A stretch of DNA of 55,077 nt from Eubacterium sp. (lineage in GTDB: Bacteria > Bacillota > Clostridia > Acetivibrionales > DSM-1351): NCBI GenBank assembly GCA_029266335.1, contig JAQSXC010000019.1, positions 1 to 55,077 of the forward strand, written 5' to 3'. Shown here piece after piece: positions 18,501 through 27,436 of the stretch. Position 1 is the stretch's first letter. Every line of letters begins with the position of its first letter. The notes under the pieces are model-generated. The model saw only the letters and a list, made by a program, of their open reading frames with translations. It had not been told where the DNA came from and searched no databases. The position numbers and the translations under genes are program-made.

Positions 18501-21500
18501 GTAATAACCGCCATCCACTACTTTGGCATAGGATTCAAACCCGGTACTGATACTGCCTGGATTAAAGCTTTTCTCATTAAGATAGTTAATACGGTATTGT
18601 CCCATACCATCACCGAAGGAGGCTGCCTTACTGTTGGTCTCATCCACAAAAATCTCGACCGAGTCCTTCTCATGCGCGTTGCCGCTGCTGCTGTTCAGCA
18701 CAGGGTCATTTACACGCGCCAGCACATACAGGTTTGCATCGTCCCACAGCACTTTAGCCGAGCCGTTCGCCGGGCCGTTTTCCATTGTCAGATGCTTAAT
18801 AATGGGCAGCGTGTTAGTGGTGTTCCAGAGCGGGTCGAGCCCGGAACCGCCAAGAACAGGCGTACCGTATGCGGCAGTCCCAATACCGCTAGGTAACAGG
18901 CTAAGCGCTTTGAACGCATTACGCAGTGCATAATATGAATTGTCAGCTGCTTCCTGTCCGATTTCACTATTCGAAGCGGCAGTTTTGGCCTCGCTTAAGG
19001 CACTTGCAAAAGCGTTCCAGGACTCTTTTGTATAAATGGTTTTGTCCTGGTTATTGACAGCCTCAATCAAAGCGGTAAGCAGGGTTTTGTCCACCACCGG
19101 GCCAGTTTGGCTGGCGGTTCCTCCTCGGCCGGCTTTAACCTCATTAAAATATGTTTCTACTTTGGCAATCTCGTCAGTTGTCAGCACCCTGTCGTAAATT
19201 AGAACCTGCGCCACTCTTCCCAGGAAACGGTAGGGAGTTTTAGCCGCCATAGAGTAACCTATGCTAAGATCCGCTCTGTTTCCCTTAAGCGCCGTAGAGT
19301 TGGATCCCCCACCGATACGGTTATTATCAACATAAACGTCTCGATTGGCTCCGTTTAGCTGCGCCCGAACACTGGCCAGACCGCTGATGGTTGTTGAAAT
19401 ACTTTCTCCACCGCCCTGTTTGGCCCCATCCGCGTTACCAAAACGGAGGTTGACTCTGTTTGTTCCTATGCCCAGGTTAATACCGCTCCAACCGTCGTTG
19501 CCGGCGAAACTTCCGTTGGCCTCGTTCAATCCGAAATACACAACGCCGGTTTGGTCACTGGAGTTGTTGGCTGTGGCTGTCGGGTTAACCAACGTGAATA
19601 TGCTCATCTGGGTCTTGCCATTATAATCTTTAAAGTCTGCAGCTTTTAAAGGTCTTGACATGGCTGCAAAATTCACATAGTCGTATACATCTTTCTGCAG
19701 TGTAGGGTTGCCGTTTGGTTGTCCAAGATTATCACCGCCGCTGCTGGTGACATCGGCCGGGACAAGCTTGGCCTTGACGCTTCCCATATTTGTCCATCCG
19801 GTCACGTTTCCGTTGCCATCAGTTTGCACGCCCTCATCAGCCTTGAGCCATAGGTCAAGACCATTCCTGGGAATATCCACAGGCGTCATGTCCCGCACCA
19901 CAACACGGGCATGAGACTGGCCAAGTACTTGTCCTTCACTGGATCGTACAAAAATAACGTATGGACCTGGTATATTTGGCACGGTCATCCCCAGCTTGTT
20001 GCCGGAGGTCTTTGTTTCTTTGTCGCTTTCAACAAAATTTCCGTCGCTGGACGAGGAAATCCATATCTCTTTTGTGGCGTCGTTCAAGTCGTACGCAAAC
20101 CTGACCGTACCACCGGGGGCCACTGACACGTCTGCCGGGAGCAGCCTGTTTGCCAACGATACTGTGGTGGTAAAGTTTATGGTTTTGGCATTCGGCTTGG
20201 TCGAAGTACTGAGTACCAAGCTCCAGCTTCCTTCGTTGGCTATTTCGTACCCGTTGGCCACGGCCTTGCCGTTGAGTTTATAGGTGTAATCTTCACTTAA
20301 AATCAGTTTAAGAGGACGTACCCCTGAAACTTCGTAACTTTTCCCGTCTTCCACATTGACGGCCGACCCACTGGCGTCCACGTATGCCGTATACTTGGAA
20401 GTAGCTGTTGCCCTGCCGTCTCCATATACGATATATAGTTTGTATTCTCCTGAAGCAGACGGAGCAGTGATTGTCTTTACATCACCGGCAGCTTTTGTCA
20501 TAGTGCTGCCTTCGGTAAAGACAGTTGTATTGGCCGGCGCCAGCCAAACAGTGTCTTCAGCCTTTAGCAGACCCCTGCGGTTCAGCGTTTCTCCTTTACC
20601 CAGGATGACGTTGGAAGCCAGCTCAAACTCGGTATCTGCAATGAGGCTCTTTGGGATCATATGAGTGTATTCGTCGGTAAGGCCCGAATTCAAAACGATT
20701 TCATTGCCCTTAACCGGCCAAATGCGGTCTTCGCTTTTGTAATTTTTATAAGTAATTCTAGGGCCGCCATTCTGGTTGTTATTCCCGTCTACATAACCAT
20801 CGACAGCAATCATATCACTTTTGCGCTTCCAGTTGTTAAACTCATAAGCACGGCTCTGTCCCTGTGCATAGGAGAGCTTTGACTGCACGACATTGCCTAT
20901 CATCTTTATGAACGTGCTGCCTTCGTCGGGATGGAACCCGTTGGTCCAGTTGTTGGAGTCCTGAGGTCTGTTAGTAGCATTTGGGTTAAGGAAGTTGTAG
21001 TTCATCTCGGTGAACTTCGACCAATTGTCAGGATTCCAGTTACTATTCGGATCGGTGATCGGGCTGCTTGTCAAATTACTGACGGTGTCCCATGTCCCTC
21101 CGCCTGGCAAATTACCCGGATCGCCCTGCCTTCCCAGTGAGTAAATGGCTCCGGAGTCGTTTACCACCGTGCAGATTTCCTCTACTCTGTTATAGTTTAT
21201 TTTGTTATCCCTGGAGGTCGTAGAGATTGCCGGAGACCTTGCAAGGCTTGTTTCCTGAGTTCCGACGTAAGGGCCGCCGTCCTTGTTGGTACCATGGCTG
21301 GTATAGCCGTACCCATCGTACTCACACCAGCCCCAGCCGATGCTCATGGCGCCGTAAGTGGAGTCATACAGGTAGTTGTGCAGAACCTGCATATTAGTTG
21401 TGTAGAAAGAGGTAAGTGAGTTGGCGCCCGGGAAACCGTAGCAGTTCCTGTACAAAAAGTTGTTGGTAATATAAATATCCTGCGGCACTGCCTCTGTACC

Positions 21501-23048
21501 CGCCGTATATTTTTCCTTGTCAACACCGGCCCAGTTTCGTATTGGCGTGCCTGAGGCCGAAATACTTGATTCATGCTTAACAGCCTCATCGTTTTCATAG
21601 ATATGCGTGGGATGTCCCACTACAACGCCCGAGCTGAGCGTATCTACGATATAGTTGCCGGTAACTTCGCAATCCTTTACATCATTTTCCAGGTGGATGC
21701 CGTTAAAGCCGGTAAGCCCGATTTCTCCGTTCATCACCTTGATGTTCCTGGCCGCGTTGACCATTACCGCCGCCGGTGGTATGTCATACCCGCGGTAGAA
21801 AGTCTCATGCCAGTTTATGCTGCTTGGGAAGTACACTTTGTTTACGATGCAGCCCTGAACGGATGCGAAACCGCGGGAACTGGTGGTTACCGGCCCGGAG
21901 CCGTCGCTAAGTGTATATGTACCTGTCAGTTCATACAGCTTATAGTCGGTGTGGGCAAATGTCAGGCCGTTGAAGGTTATGTTTCTGACACGTCCTTCAT
22001 CATTGCTCTGAACAGGATTCAACCGGTCTCCCACAGGAATTCCTCTTATGTCAACAACCGTTTCAAGCTTTGGAATGACCACATCGGCGGTATTTATATC
22101 CTCACCTTGCAGCGGGATATAATAAAGCGTGCTCTCGGCCTGGTCAAAATAGAAATCTCCGCGTTTGTTCAGGAACTCAAAAGCGTTACGTATTATCTGA
22201 TTGTTGCCTGGATTGTATTGAGTGTTATTGCTCAAAGACTGTGAAATTGCAGCATATGGCATCTGGAACCGTAGCATGGTGCCGCCGGGCATGTTGCTGG
22301 CTCCCGGTGCTGCTTCGGCCGATGCAAAGCAAACAAACGGCCTCGCCCATCTGGCGCCGCCCAAGCTTTCGGCTTCGATATTCTGAGGGTTTTTCGTTTG
22401 CGGCGTAAGACCTACGCTGGCGCTGAACACGATAGCCGCACGGATATTGCTGCCGTTCTGCCACGCCCAGGGGTTACCTGTACCGTCAAAGCTGACTGTA
22501 GGGGTACCTGTGGTGGTTCTGTTAGCCGATGCTATTGTTGAACTCAGCGTCATGTTGGCGCGCTTGTCGTTTACATAGATGGCGCGTAACTTTTCGTTCC
22601 GGTTAAGGGTGGTTTTATACGCTGTTAAGCCGCCGGTCTGAGTAAGGCCGGTTGCTTCTGTCCAAACACCTTTTTCCAGCATCTTGCCGCCGCTGATTAC
22701 CGGCTTGGCACCAGGTGCCGCCTCATAGCGGATAGTGCAGCTTTCACTTCCCGAATCATTCTTGTCAAAAACCAGGGTTTCATCGTTAGGATAAAATCCA
22801 TCCGCAATTTGAACGACAATATCCCCTCCGTTTTTAGGCAGACTCCTTACCTTTTCTTTTGCCTTGGCAAGAGTTTTGTACGGGCTTCCCTGGGTTCCGT
22901 CTCCATTGGTGTCATCCCCGGTGGTGCTAACATATATCGTTGCACTTGGAGCACTGCTGGCCATAACCTCTGTTTGTGTCAAGGGAAGCATGCTGAACAC
23001 CATTAACAGGGCCAAAATCCAACTTATAGTTCTTTTTCCTGCTTTCAT
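15594..23048 (-). CDS. Giant S-layer-anchored multimodular polysaccharide-degrading enzyme (GH141-like, LamG, FIVAR, CBM9, 5x FN3, 3x SLH)
   Basis: 2484 residues. Signal peptide 1-31 (cleavage after VMA). Residues about 37-700 form a right-handed beta-helix of the type seen in GH141 (YVSTTGDDTNGDG start, IRYEAAPGAKPVISGG, IYVNDKRANM, ITFNGLTFAHT, repeated asparagine-rich turns such as VTGNYIVDT and VLHNYLYDS). GH141 contains a xylanase and an alpha-L-fucosidase, so xylan action fits the locus, but the activity is inferred. About 1061-1306 is a LamG-like domain, 1310-1386 a FIVAR-type helical module, 1395-1580 a CBM9, 1584-2076 five FN3 domains, then a Gly/Thr linker, a beta-rich domain (about 2100-2300) and three SLH repeats (about 2302-2484) for wall attachment. 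ATG follows AAAGGAG. It is monocistronic with its own terminator. FN3 units 3 and 4 are nearly identical in DNA. Confidence 0.88.
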   Translation of the reverse strand: MKAGKRTISWILALLMVFSMLPLTQTEVMASSAPSATIYVSTTGDDTNGDGTQGSPYKTLAKAKEKVRSLPKNGGDIVVQIADGFYPNDETLVFDKNDSGSESCTIRYEAAPGAKPVISGGKMLEKGVWTEATGLTQTGGLTAYKTTLNRNEKLRAIYVNDKRANMTLSSTIASANRTTTGTPTVSFDGTGNPWAWQNGSNIRAAIVFSASVGLTPQTKNPQNIEAESLGGARWARPFVCFASAEAAPGASNMPGGTMLRFQMPYAAISQSLSNNTQYNPGNNQIIRNAFEFLNKRGDFYFDQAESTLYYIPLQGEDINTADVVIPKLETVVDIRGIPVGDRLNPVQSNDEGRVRNITFNGLTFAHTDYKLYELTGTYTLSDGSGPVTTSSRGFASVQGCIVNKVYFPSSINWHETFYRGYDIPPAAVMVNAARNIKVMNGEIGLTGFNGIHLENDVKDCEVTGNYIVDTLSSGVVVGHPTHIYENDEAVKHESSISASGTPIRNWAGVDKEKYTAGTEAVPQDIYITNNFLYRNCYGFPGANSLTSFYTTNMQVLHNYLYDSTYGAMSIGWGWCEYDGYGYTSHGTNKDGGPYVGTQETSLARSPAISTTSRDNKINYNRVEEICTVVNDSGAIYSLGRQGDPGNLPGGGTWDTVSNLTSSPITDPNSNWNPDNWSKFTEMNYNFLNPNATNRPQDSNNWTNGFHPDEGSTFIKMIGNVVQSKLSYAQGQSRAYEFNNWKRKSDMIAVDGYVDGNNNQNGGPRITYKNYKSEDRIWPVKGNEIVLNSGLTDEYTHMIPKSLIADTEFELASNVILGKGETLNRRGLLKAEDTVWLAPANTTVFTEGSTMTKAAGDVKTITAPSASGEYKLYIVYGDGRATATSKYTAYVDASGSAVNVEDGKSYEVSGVRPLKLILSEDYTYKLNGKAVANGYEIANEGSWSLVLSTSTKPNAKTINFTTTVSLANRLLPADVSVAPGGTVRFAYDLNDATKEIWISSSSDGNFVESDKETKTSGNKLGMTVPNIPGPYVIFVRSSEGQVLGQSHARVVVRDMTPVDIPRNGLDLWLKADEGVQTDGNGNVTGWTNMGSVKAKLVPADVTSSGGDNLGQPNGNPTLQKDVYDYVNFAAMSRPLKAADFKDYNGKTQMSIFTLVNPTATANNSSDQTGVVYFGLNEANGSFAGNDGWSGINLGIGTNRVNLRFGNADGAKQGGGESISTTISGLASVRAQLNGANRDVYVDNNRIGGGSNSTALKGNRADLSIGYSMAAKTPYRFLGRVAQVLIYDRVLTTDEIAKVETYFNEVKAGRGGTASQTGPVVDKTLLTALIEAVNNQDKTIYTKESWNAFASALSEAKTAASNSEIGQEAADNSYYALRNAFKALSLLPSGIGTAAYGTPVLGGSGLDPLWNTTNTLPIIKHLTMENGPANGSAKVLWDDANLYVLARVNDPVLNSSSGNAHEKDSVEIFVDETNSKAASFGDGMGQYRINYLNEKSFNPGSISTGFESYAKVVDGGYYIETKIPFKAVVNGERVLPKIGHVIGFDAQINDAGAAGSRQDVIMWHDKSGLSWNNGSQWGVVTLVKNDTAAPTWPQASTVTASNLGVNAVTLNWTAAEDNTGVTAYEIYRGTDKIGTVAGNINSYEVMNLNAGTEYTFSVQAGDEAGNISTDGPKVTLSTLPDNGQTDTTAPTWPQASTVTASAIGINAVTLNWTPAEDDTGVTVYEIYSQNGKIGTAAGNINRYDVMNLNAGTEYTFTVKAGDQAGNISTDGPTVTLSTLPDNGQGDIQAPEWLEGSSITVSDVSKTGMTLTWPAAQDNTAVTGYAIYNGDMQLAVVQGNVTSYTVSGLKAATQYTFTIKAKDAAMNWSEPGLSVTETTRQEETQDTSAPEWPEGNSITVSEVSQTGMTLTWPAAKDNVAVTGYAIFNGDMKVTEVLGNVTSYTVSGLKAATQYTFTIKAKDAAMNWSEPGLSVTETTRQEEPQDTSAPEWPEGSTLSASGISQTALTLSWSAAKDNAAVTKYKVYKDSILIATVNGNTNSYYVSGLSSGTSYLFTVQAGDAAGNWSSNGPSVYEITAASSSEPIRNGGGGGGSTTTPAETTVPGKVKTPAPVVDAAKGIATVTVDASALAKALTQTKVATVEIPKTAGTNTYAVSLPSAALTSGDAAKAIQIVTEGAAVTLPVNMFSATDLAGADRVELSIEKTGTAGLDSAKQAAIGDKPIFNVKLIVNGKEKAWSNPGAKLTIKIPYTPTSAELANSEYLTVWYIDTNGRAIQMKDAKYVPAEKAMVFTTDHLSKYAVVYTKVNFSDMQKHSWAVKAVEALISDGIIEGTSNTAFSPAQKITREEFVAWLVRTLGLTADFKDNFSDVKETDKYYREIGIAKELGITAGFEGKFSPDREISRQELATMTINALKKADKALEKGTAQDVRKYTDAGRIAKYAVENMATMVRMGFITGNSKTTLNPAGATTRAEAAAILYKIYSREW
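17104..17700. repeat. Near-identical tandem repeat encoding FN3 units 3 and 4
   Basis: Two copies at a 297-bp offset (for example tcctgcg at 17104 and 17401). The C-terminal 45 residues of the two FN3 units are identical, including the motif TSYTVSGLKAATQYTF, while N-terminal halves differ, which points to recent duplication or gene conversion. A weaker repeat at a 300-bp offset joins FN3 units 1 and 2 (17961 and 18261). Confidence 0.85.
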
Positions 23049-23075
23049 AAATAAACTCCTTTTTTACGGTAGTTT

Positions 23076-23092
23076 GTGTAAACCATTTACAC
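23076..23092. promoter_or_regulatory. 17-bp palindrome upstream of the giant gene
   Basis: GTGTAAACCATTTACAC is a perfect inverted repeat (7-bp arms, 3-nt centre) immediately upstream of the ribosome site. It resembles, but has one base too many for, a CcpA cre site. It is either an operator or an mRNA 5' hairpin. Confidence 0.45.
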
Positions 23093-24054
23093 GTTTGTTG
23101 TTTCCCATTGCTTATACATCAAGGGTTTTATTCTCTATTAAAATAAAAAACAAGGGCCCTCTTTTACTGTATAATTGAGTTTCTCAGTCCATAAAAATAC
23201 TTAAAGGTATGACCATTGTGAATCCCAACTATAACAGCTTTAGTACTATGTAATAAATTTCAACTTGCTCAAACCACCAGATTAAAAGCCGAGGATGTTA
23301 TTACGTTACTATTATCCTGTGCATAATACAGTACCGGTTTTGTGTTCCAGTTCGGTATTTTTCCATCTGCAGAATTTTTCCTGCTACACTCCTCTCCTTC
23401 CACTCCTTTCTCCATGAATAATAAGCTTTGAAATCTTATGTCAACAACCCCCTTTAACCACACAGATTTTATTTTATTACCTCAATACTTATACTGAGGC
23501 TAAAATAATTCTCAAATAGTAACTATAAATTTTGCTGCTGGTACTGTCTTTTGATATAATGCTTTATACTTTAAAAATAAAAGTTGCGACGAGTATAAGT
23601 GCGTGTCTTGATGCCATATCTTATTTGAAGTGAAAACTGATGTCTGCATAATTGTCGTCTTGAAGAATTAATTAACATAACTGTTACAGATCAATAGTAT
23701 ATGATCAGCCCTCAATATTTTTAAGGGACTATCTTTGGGGCATCAGTAAAATAATTGGGTTTATTGCAAAAATCACAGAATATTTTAAAAAAAGAAGGCT
23801 TTAACTGTTATATTTGCATAAACGGCAGAAATTTTAATTGGTGAAAGTACAATAAACGGATGCGGAGAAAATGGGCGTGTAAAAATCTGTGTATCAGAAT
23901 TGTCATGATCCTTCAGTGGCAAGTTTTTAAGGTTCAATTATTTCCTTAAGAAAGTACGGCTTCATTCTATATTATTGCCATACACAAACCTGAATACCCA
24001 CTGAGTATGTAAACTGTCTGGCTATAGAATTGGAGTAATATATCAGCACGTTCA
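23093..24054. other. About 1 kb without a convincing gene upstream of the giant gene
   Basis: AT-rich, with frequent stops in all frames. A candidate minus-strand promoter is TTGACA (23439-23444), 17 nt, TTATTC (23416-23421). It is followed by a short frame of 48 codons from an ATG near 23412 (23269-23412) that contains SADGKIPNWNTKPVLYYAQD and has no recognised family. A sequence ATCTGTAACAGTTA near 23683-23697 is shared with the SBP1 leader. The region may be a long 5' leader, decayed gene remnants or both. Confidence 0.35.
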
Positions 24055-24061
24055 CAAAATA

Positions 24062-24117
24062 AACTCCTGAATTTATACTACCCACATCAAGTGAGTTCGT
24101 GTAAATTCAGGAGTTTT
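24062..24117 (-). terminator. Intrinsic terminator of the GH2 gene
   Basis: A perfect 15-bp stem (AAACTCCTGAATTTA at 24062-24076 with its complement at 24103-24117), followed on the minus strand by TTTATTTTG, lies about 90 nt beyond the GH2 stop. Confidence 0.8.
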
Positions 24118-24203
24118 CTTTCAACACGGCTAAAGTATTACATTTTCAGAGCACAAATTTTTCATTGTAATTTGTCCCTGTTTTGCTTTTGTTTTGTTCC
24201 TTT

Positions 24204-27200
24204 TTATACGGTTATGATGTCCAGGCTGCCAATTGCAGCTTCACTGTCATTGTTGAAGCCTTCAATTGCAACAAATCTGATGTATTTTCCGGTTTTGCTC
24301 CTGGTAACATTAAAGCCGTCATCTATCCAATCCAAAATTATCTCTTGTTTTTCAAGGGAATTTTCAAAGCTGCCCGAAGCAACAGGCTTGCCGTATTGTG
24401 CCGGATCACCGGATATGTATATTTCATATTTTGATATAAGTCCTATTGTCATGCCATCCTGTCTCGGCAAACATGTAAAACCTTTTATCCCTGTGCTTTC
24501 TACAAGCTCAATATCAATGACATACGGGTACTGTCCTCCCATCGTTATCCAGAAATCAGACGAATCATAATCGAGAATATATTCTACTCTACTCGAATAT
24601 TTTGTATTTGATGCTTTGATATGCTTTGTCAGCAATTTCAAATTGGATGCAGTATTTTTTGACAGCACATCTGCCAGAATATTTTCTTCCACATGGAATT
24701 CAGGTTCAAACCTTTCACTCCGGATATAATTGAAAATACTGTACTTTAGCTGCCTTGCCGCAGGGAACCCTCTTAAATCACGATTCAAATCAAGGCTGCA
24801 TACAAGAAGTTTCCCATTGAGAACCTTTGCTTCAAAAATAACTCCAAGCCTGTTATTTCTGACTGGATGGTCTATAGCAGAAATGATGGGCTCAAATCCT
24901 GCCGGCAGTTCATTAATACAGACACATTTTGAATGGGCAAGCAGTTCCCACCATTGCCAGTTTGCATGGAATTCCGTGGGGAAGTCCAGCAGAGCAGGAT
25001 GATTGGGTTCACACAGAATACCCATGGTTTTTCTCTGATTTTCAAACATCTGTGTATTCCAGAAAGGTGTGGTAAAGCACATTGCCTCGGAATTTTTTAC
25101 GTCCCTTGCAAGCATAAGCACTCTTCCGCCATTGCGCAGAGCTTCTGATACACCGTCATTCCAGCTTTCTGCAATATATATGTACTCCGGAATTTCAATA
25201 TCTACCTTTTCGGGATACACCCAGATATCCCATTGATTTTTTATATAAATGCAGTCTGCAATAAGTTTAAATATAAGTTTTTCAGCGGTTTTTACTTTAT
25301 TGAGTTCAGTCTCCACCTTTCCCACGCAGTAGAGGCTGCCCTGCGGAATGTCAATATTCTTAAATCCACCGCAGGAATATATTTTACCTTCTCTGTCTGT
25401 TAATTCCCACACGATGTTTAGCTGTGAATAATCACTTTGGCTGTAATTGGCAAAATTGATCTCAGCTCTGAAAACTTCATTATTAAGCCAGGTGCGCTTT
25501 TCCATTCTTGCCAGGAGCACCGAGTGATTACACCAGTTTCTGAACTCCCGCGGCTCCACAAGGCCTTTTGGATCCCAGAAGGTATCCAGCCAGCCCACCA
25601 GAGCAGTACCCTGTCCGGGAAAATCATGCATGTCAAGAAGCTGAAAACCTCCATAATCTGCAGTTCTCAGAGAGCGTTCTATTTCCTCCCTGTACAATAA
25701 AACTGCCAGCTTGCCCGACGCCTTTACATAATCCTTGTTTTTGTGCAAAACTTGTTTTGCCGCTGCCGACTCTTTAAACACCTCAAAATTTTTAGCCCTT
25801 AAAACACCTGTATACTTATTTATTTCATCAAAATCGGGATAAACCTCCCACTGTCCCACTTCATGCGATATGGTCGGAACTTCTATTCCTTTCAGTGTCT
25901 CGCTGTAATCGGATAACGTTTCAGGTCTTTCATTATTGAAAACAGTCTCACAGCGTCTATTAACCCTTTCACCGTTTATTCTTGCTTCATGGGCGACATA
26001 GTATTGATCCCCCTTATTTGGTTTTATTCCCACCTCAGGCTCTGCAGCATTGTTGGCAGCTGACGAATAAAGGTGCCTGCCGTCTGTTTTCCTGCCCAGT
26101 TCTACCAATCCTGCCAGCTCTTCATAATCTCCGCGAAGCTCGTTTCCCATACACATCATGCAGAAGGACGGGTGATTACCGTACTCATCAAGAATTCTCA
26201 GCAGCTCCTGTCTCAGAAAGCGGTCCCTGGGTACATCCTGCCCCAGTGGCGGAGCTGTATAACCAAACAGCGGCAATTCCGCCTGCAGAATAATTCCCTC
26301 TTCATCAGCGGCAGCAAATGCAGCCTCACCGGGACACCATGAGTGAAATCTGAAGTGATTGATTCCATAGGTTTTTGCTGTCGAATATATGCGTTTCCAA
26401 TCTTCAGCCAGCATTGACGGATACCCTGTAACCGGAAAGTTTCCTGCATCATGTGTTCCCCTTAGAAATATGTTTTTGCCGTTCAACTTGAATACGGGGC
26501 CTTCTGTCCTAAAGCTCCTGTTACCGAAAAATACCTGATCTGAGTCAGAATATATTTCATCCTCATGGCCTCCCCGGCATTCCAGAGCAATATCCATTCT
26601 ATATAGCTTCTGATTAAACTCATCCCACAAACCCAGCTTGCTTTCATAAGCCAGAGTTAATTCAACGACCTTTGATGAATCCGCACTTATTCTGAAATAA
26701 TGGGAAGCTCTTATAATGGCATCAACTCCATACTGCTTGCAGACCGAAATCTTTATTAAACCTTCGGCAGATTTTGGGGTCGTATTGACCAGCAGTAGCC
26801 TGGCTGTCAACTTGCTGCTTTCTATGTCCGGAAACACATTACTTTTTTCGACATATACTTTGTCCCTGATATCAAGTTCTATTCTTCCCACTATACCGTT
26901 CCAAATGGTTTGAACCTCTTCCGAATATCCGTGGCTCATGACTCCCAGATTAAAGACAGGTGAGTTATCTACCCTTATACTGATAAGATTTTCCCCTGCT
27001 TTGAGCATTCCATCAAGCTTATACTTATGAGGAGTGCATAAACTGTTTTCTGAACCGGCATATTTTCCATTTATCCATAGATCCGTATTCCACATGCAAC
27101 GTTCCAAAAACAATGTGACATGTTGATCAATTATTTCGTCGGGCAGGATTACTAATCTGTTGTACCAGGCCGCCCCCACATATTTATGGATACGGTTCAA

Positions 27201-27374
27201 TCTAAAGGTATCAATGCCTGTCGACGGACTGCCAACACCATTTTCATCAAGAGTACCCGGCAGTTTCACTGTTTCTGAAAATAAATTTTCATACCATCTC
27301 TCACTTTCTCCTGTCCGCTTTTCATCCAGAGCCACATACCAATCCCCGCTTAGGGGGACAGACCTTTTACTCAT
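24204..27374 (-). CDS. GH2-family exo-beta-glycosidase with C-terminal discoidin-like domain
   Basis: 1056 residues, no signal peptide, so cytoplasmic. Residues 1-180 form the GH2 jelly-roll sugar-binding domain (YNRLVILPDE, ERCMWNTDLWINGKYAG), about 180-290 an Ig-like domain, about 290-600 the TIM barrel. The acid/base is probably Glu412 in MCMGNELRGD and the nucleophile Glu505 in TISHEVGQWEVYPDF. About 900-1056 resembles an F5/8-type-C (discoidin) domain, unusual for a cytoplasmic enzyme. The subgroup is not the classical LacZ or GusA type, so the substrate (beta-galactoside, beta-xyloside, arabinoside or glucuronide) is not assigned. ATG follows AGGAGG. It is divergent from an AraC gene over tandem 27-bp repeats and ends at a strong terminator. 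Confidence 0.82.
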   Translation of the reverse strand: MSKRSVPLSGDWYVALDEKRTGESERWYENLFSETVKLPGTLDENGVGSPSTGIDTFRLNRIHKYVGAAWYNRLVILPDEIIDQHVTLFLERCMWNTDLWINGKYAGSENSLCTPHKYKLDGMLKAGENLISIRVDNSPVFNLGVMSHGYSEEVQTIWNGIVGRIELDIRDKVYVEKSNVFPDIESSKLTARLLLVNTTPKSAEGLIKISVCKQYGVDAIIRASHYFRISADSSKVVELTLAYESKLGLWDEFNQKLYRMDIALECRGGHEDEIYSDSDQVFFGNRSFRTEGPVFKLNGKNIFLRGTHDAGNFPVTGYPSMLAEDWKRIYSTAKTYGINHFRFHSWCPGEAAFAAADEEGIILQAELPLFGYTAPPLGQDVPRDRFLRQELLRILDEYGNHPSFCMMCMGNELRGDYEELAGLVELGRKTDGRHLYSSAANNAAEPEVGIKPNKGDQYYVAHEARINGERVNRRCETVFNNERPETLSDYSETLKGIEVPTISHEVGQWEVYPDFDEINKYTGVLRAKNFEVFKESAAAKQVLHKNKDYVKASGKLAVLLYREEIERSLRTADYGGFQLLDMHDFPGQGTALVGWLDTFWDPKGLVEPREFRNWCNHSVLLARMEKRTWLNNEVFRAEINFANYSQSDYSQLNIVWELTDREGKIYSCGGFKNIDIPQGSLYCVGKVETELNKVKTAEKLIFKLIADCIYIKNQWDIWVYPEKVDIEIPEYIYIAESWNDGVSEALRNGGRVLMLARDVKNSEAMCFTTPFWNTQMFENQRKTMGILCEPNHPALLDFPTEFHANWQWWELLAHSKCVCINELPAGFEPIISAIDHPVRNNRLGVIFEAKVLNGKLLVCSLDLNRDLRGFPAARQLKYSIFNYIRSERFEPEFHVEENILADVLSKNTASNLKLLTKHIKASNTKYSSRVEYILDYDSSDFWITMGGQYPYVIDIELVESTGIKGFTCLPRQDGMTIGLISKYEIYISGDPAQYGKPVASGSFENSLEKQEIILDWIDDGFNVTRSKTGKYIRFVAIEGFNNDSEAAIGSLDIITV

Positions 27375-27436
27375 GATTGAAATCCTCCTGTAAAAAAATT
27401 CTTATTCATCTGTAATGTTGGGTGATTATATTCCAG

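Noticed and set aside
18363..18896. 177-codon plus-strand frame
   Set aside because: Lies wholly antisense within the giant S-layer gene; no ribosome site and no family resemblance.
21573..22244. 223-codon plus-strand frame
   Set aside because: Antisense shadow of the beta-helix coding region, with an implausible composition for a real protein.
23076..23092. CcpA cre site
   Set aside because: The palindrome has an odd length and lacks the central CG of the cre consensus, so it is reported only as an unidentified palindrome.
23269..23463. 64-codon minus-strand frame from GTG
   Set aside because: No ribosome site at the GTG, no recognised family and surrounded by stops; kept only as a note in the non-coding region.
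24091..24570. 159-codon plus-strand frame
   Set aside because: Begins inside the GH2 terminator and runs antisense to the GH2 gene; no ribosome site.
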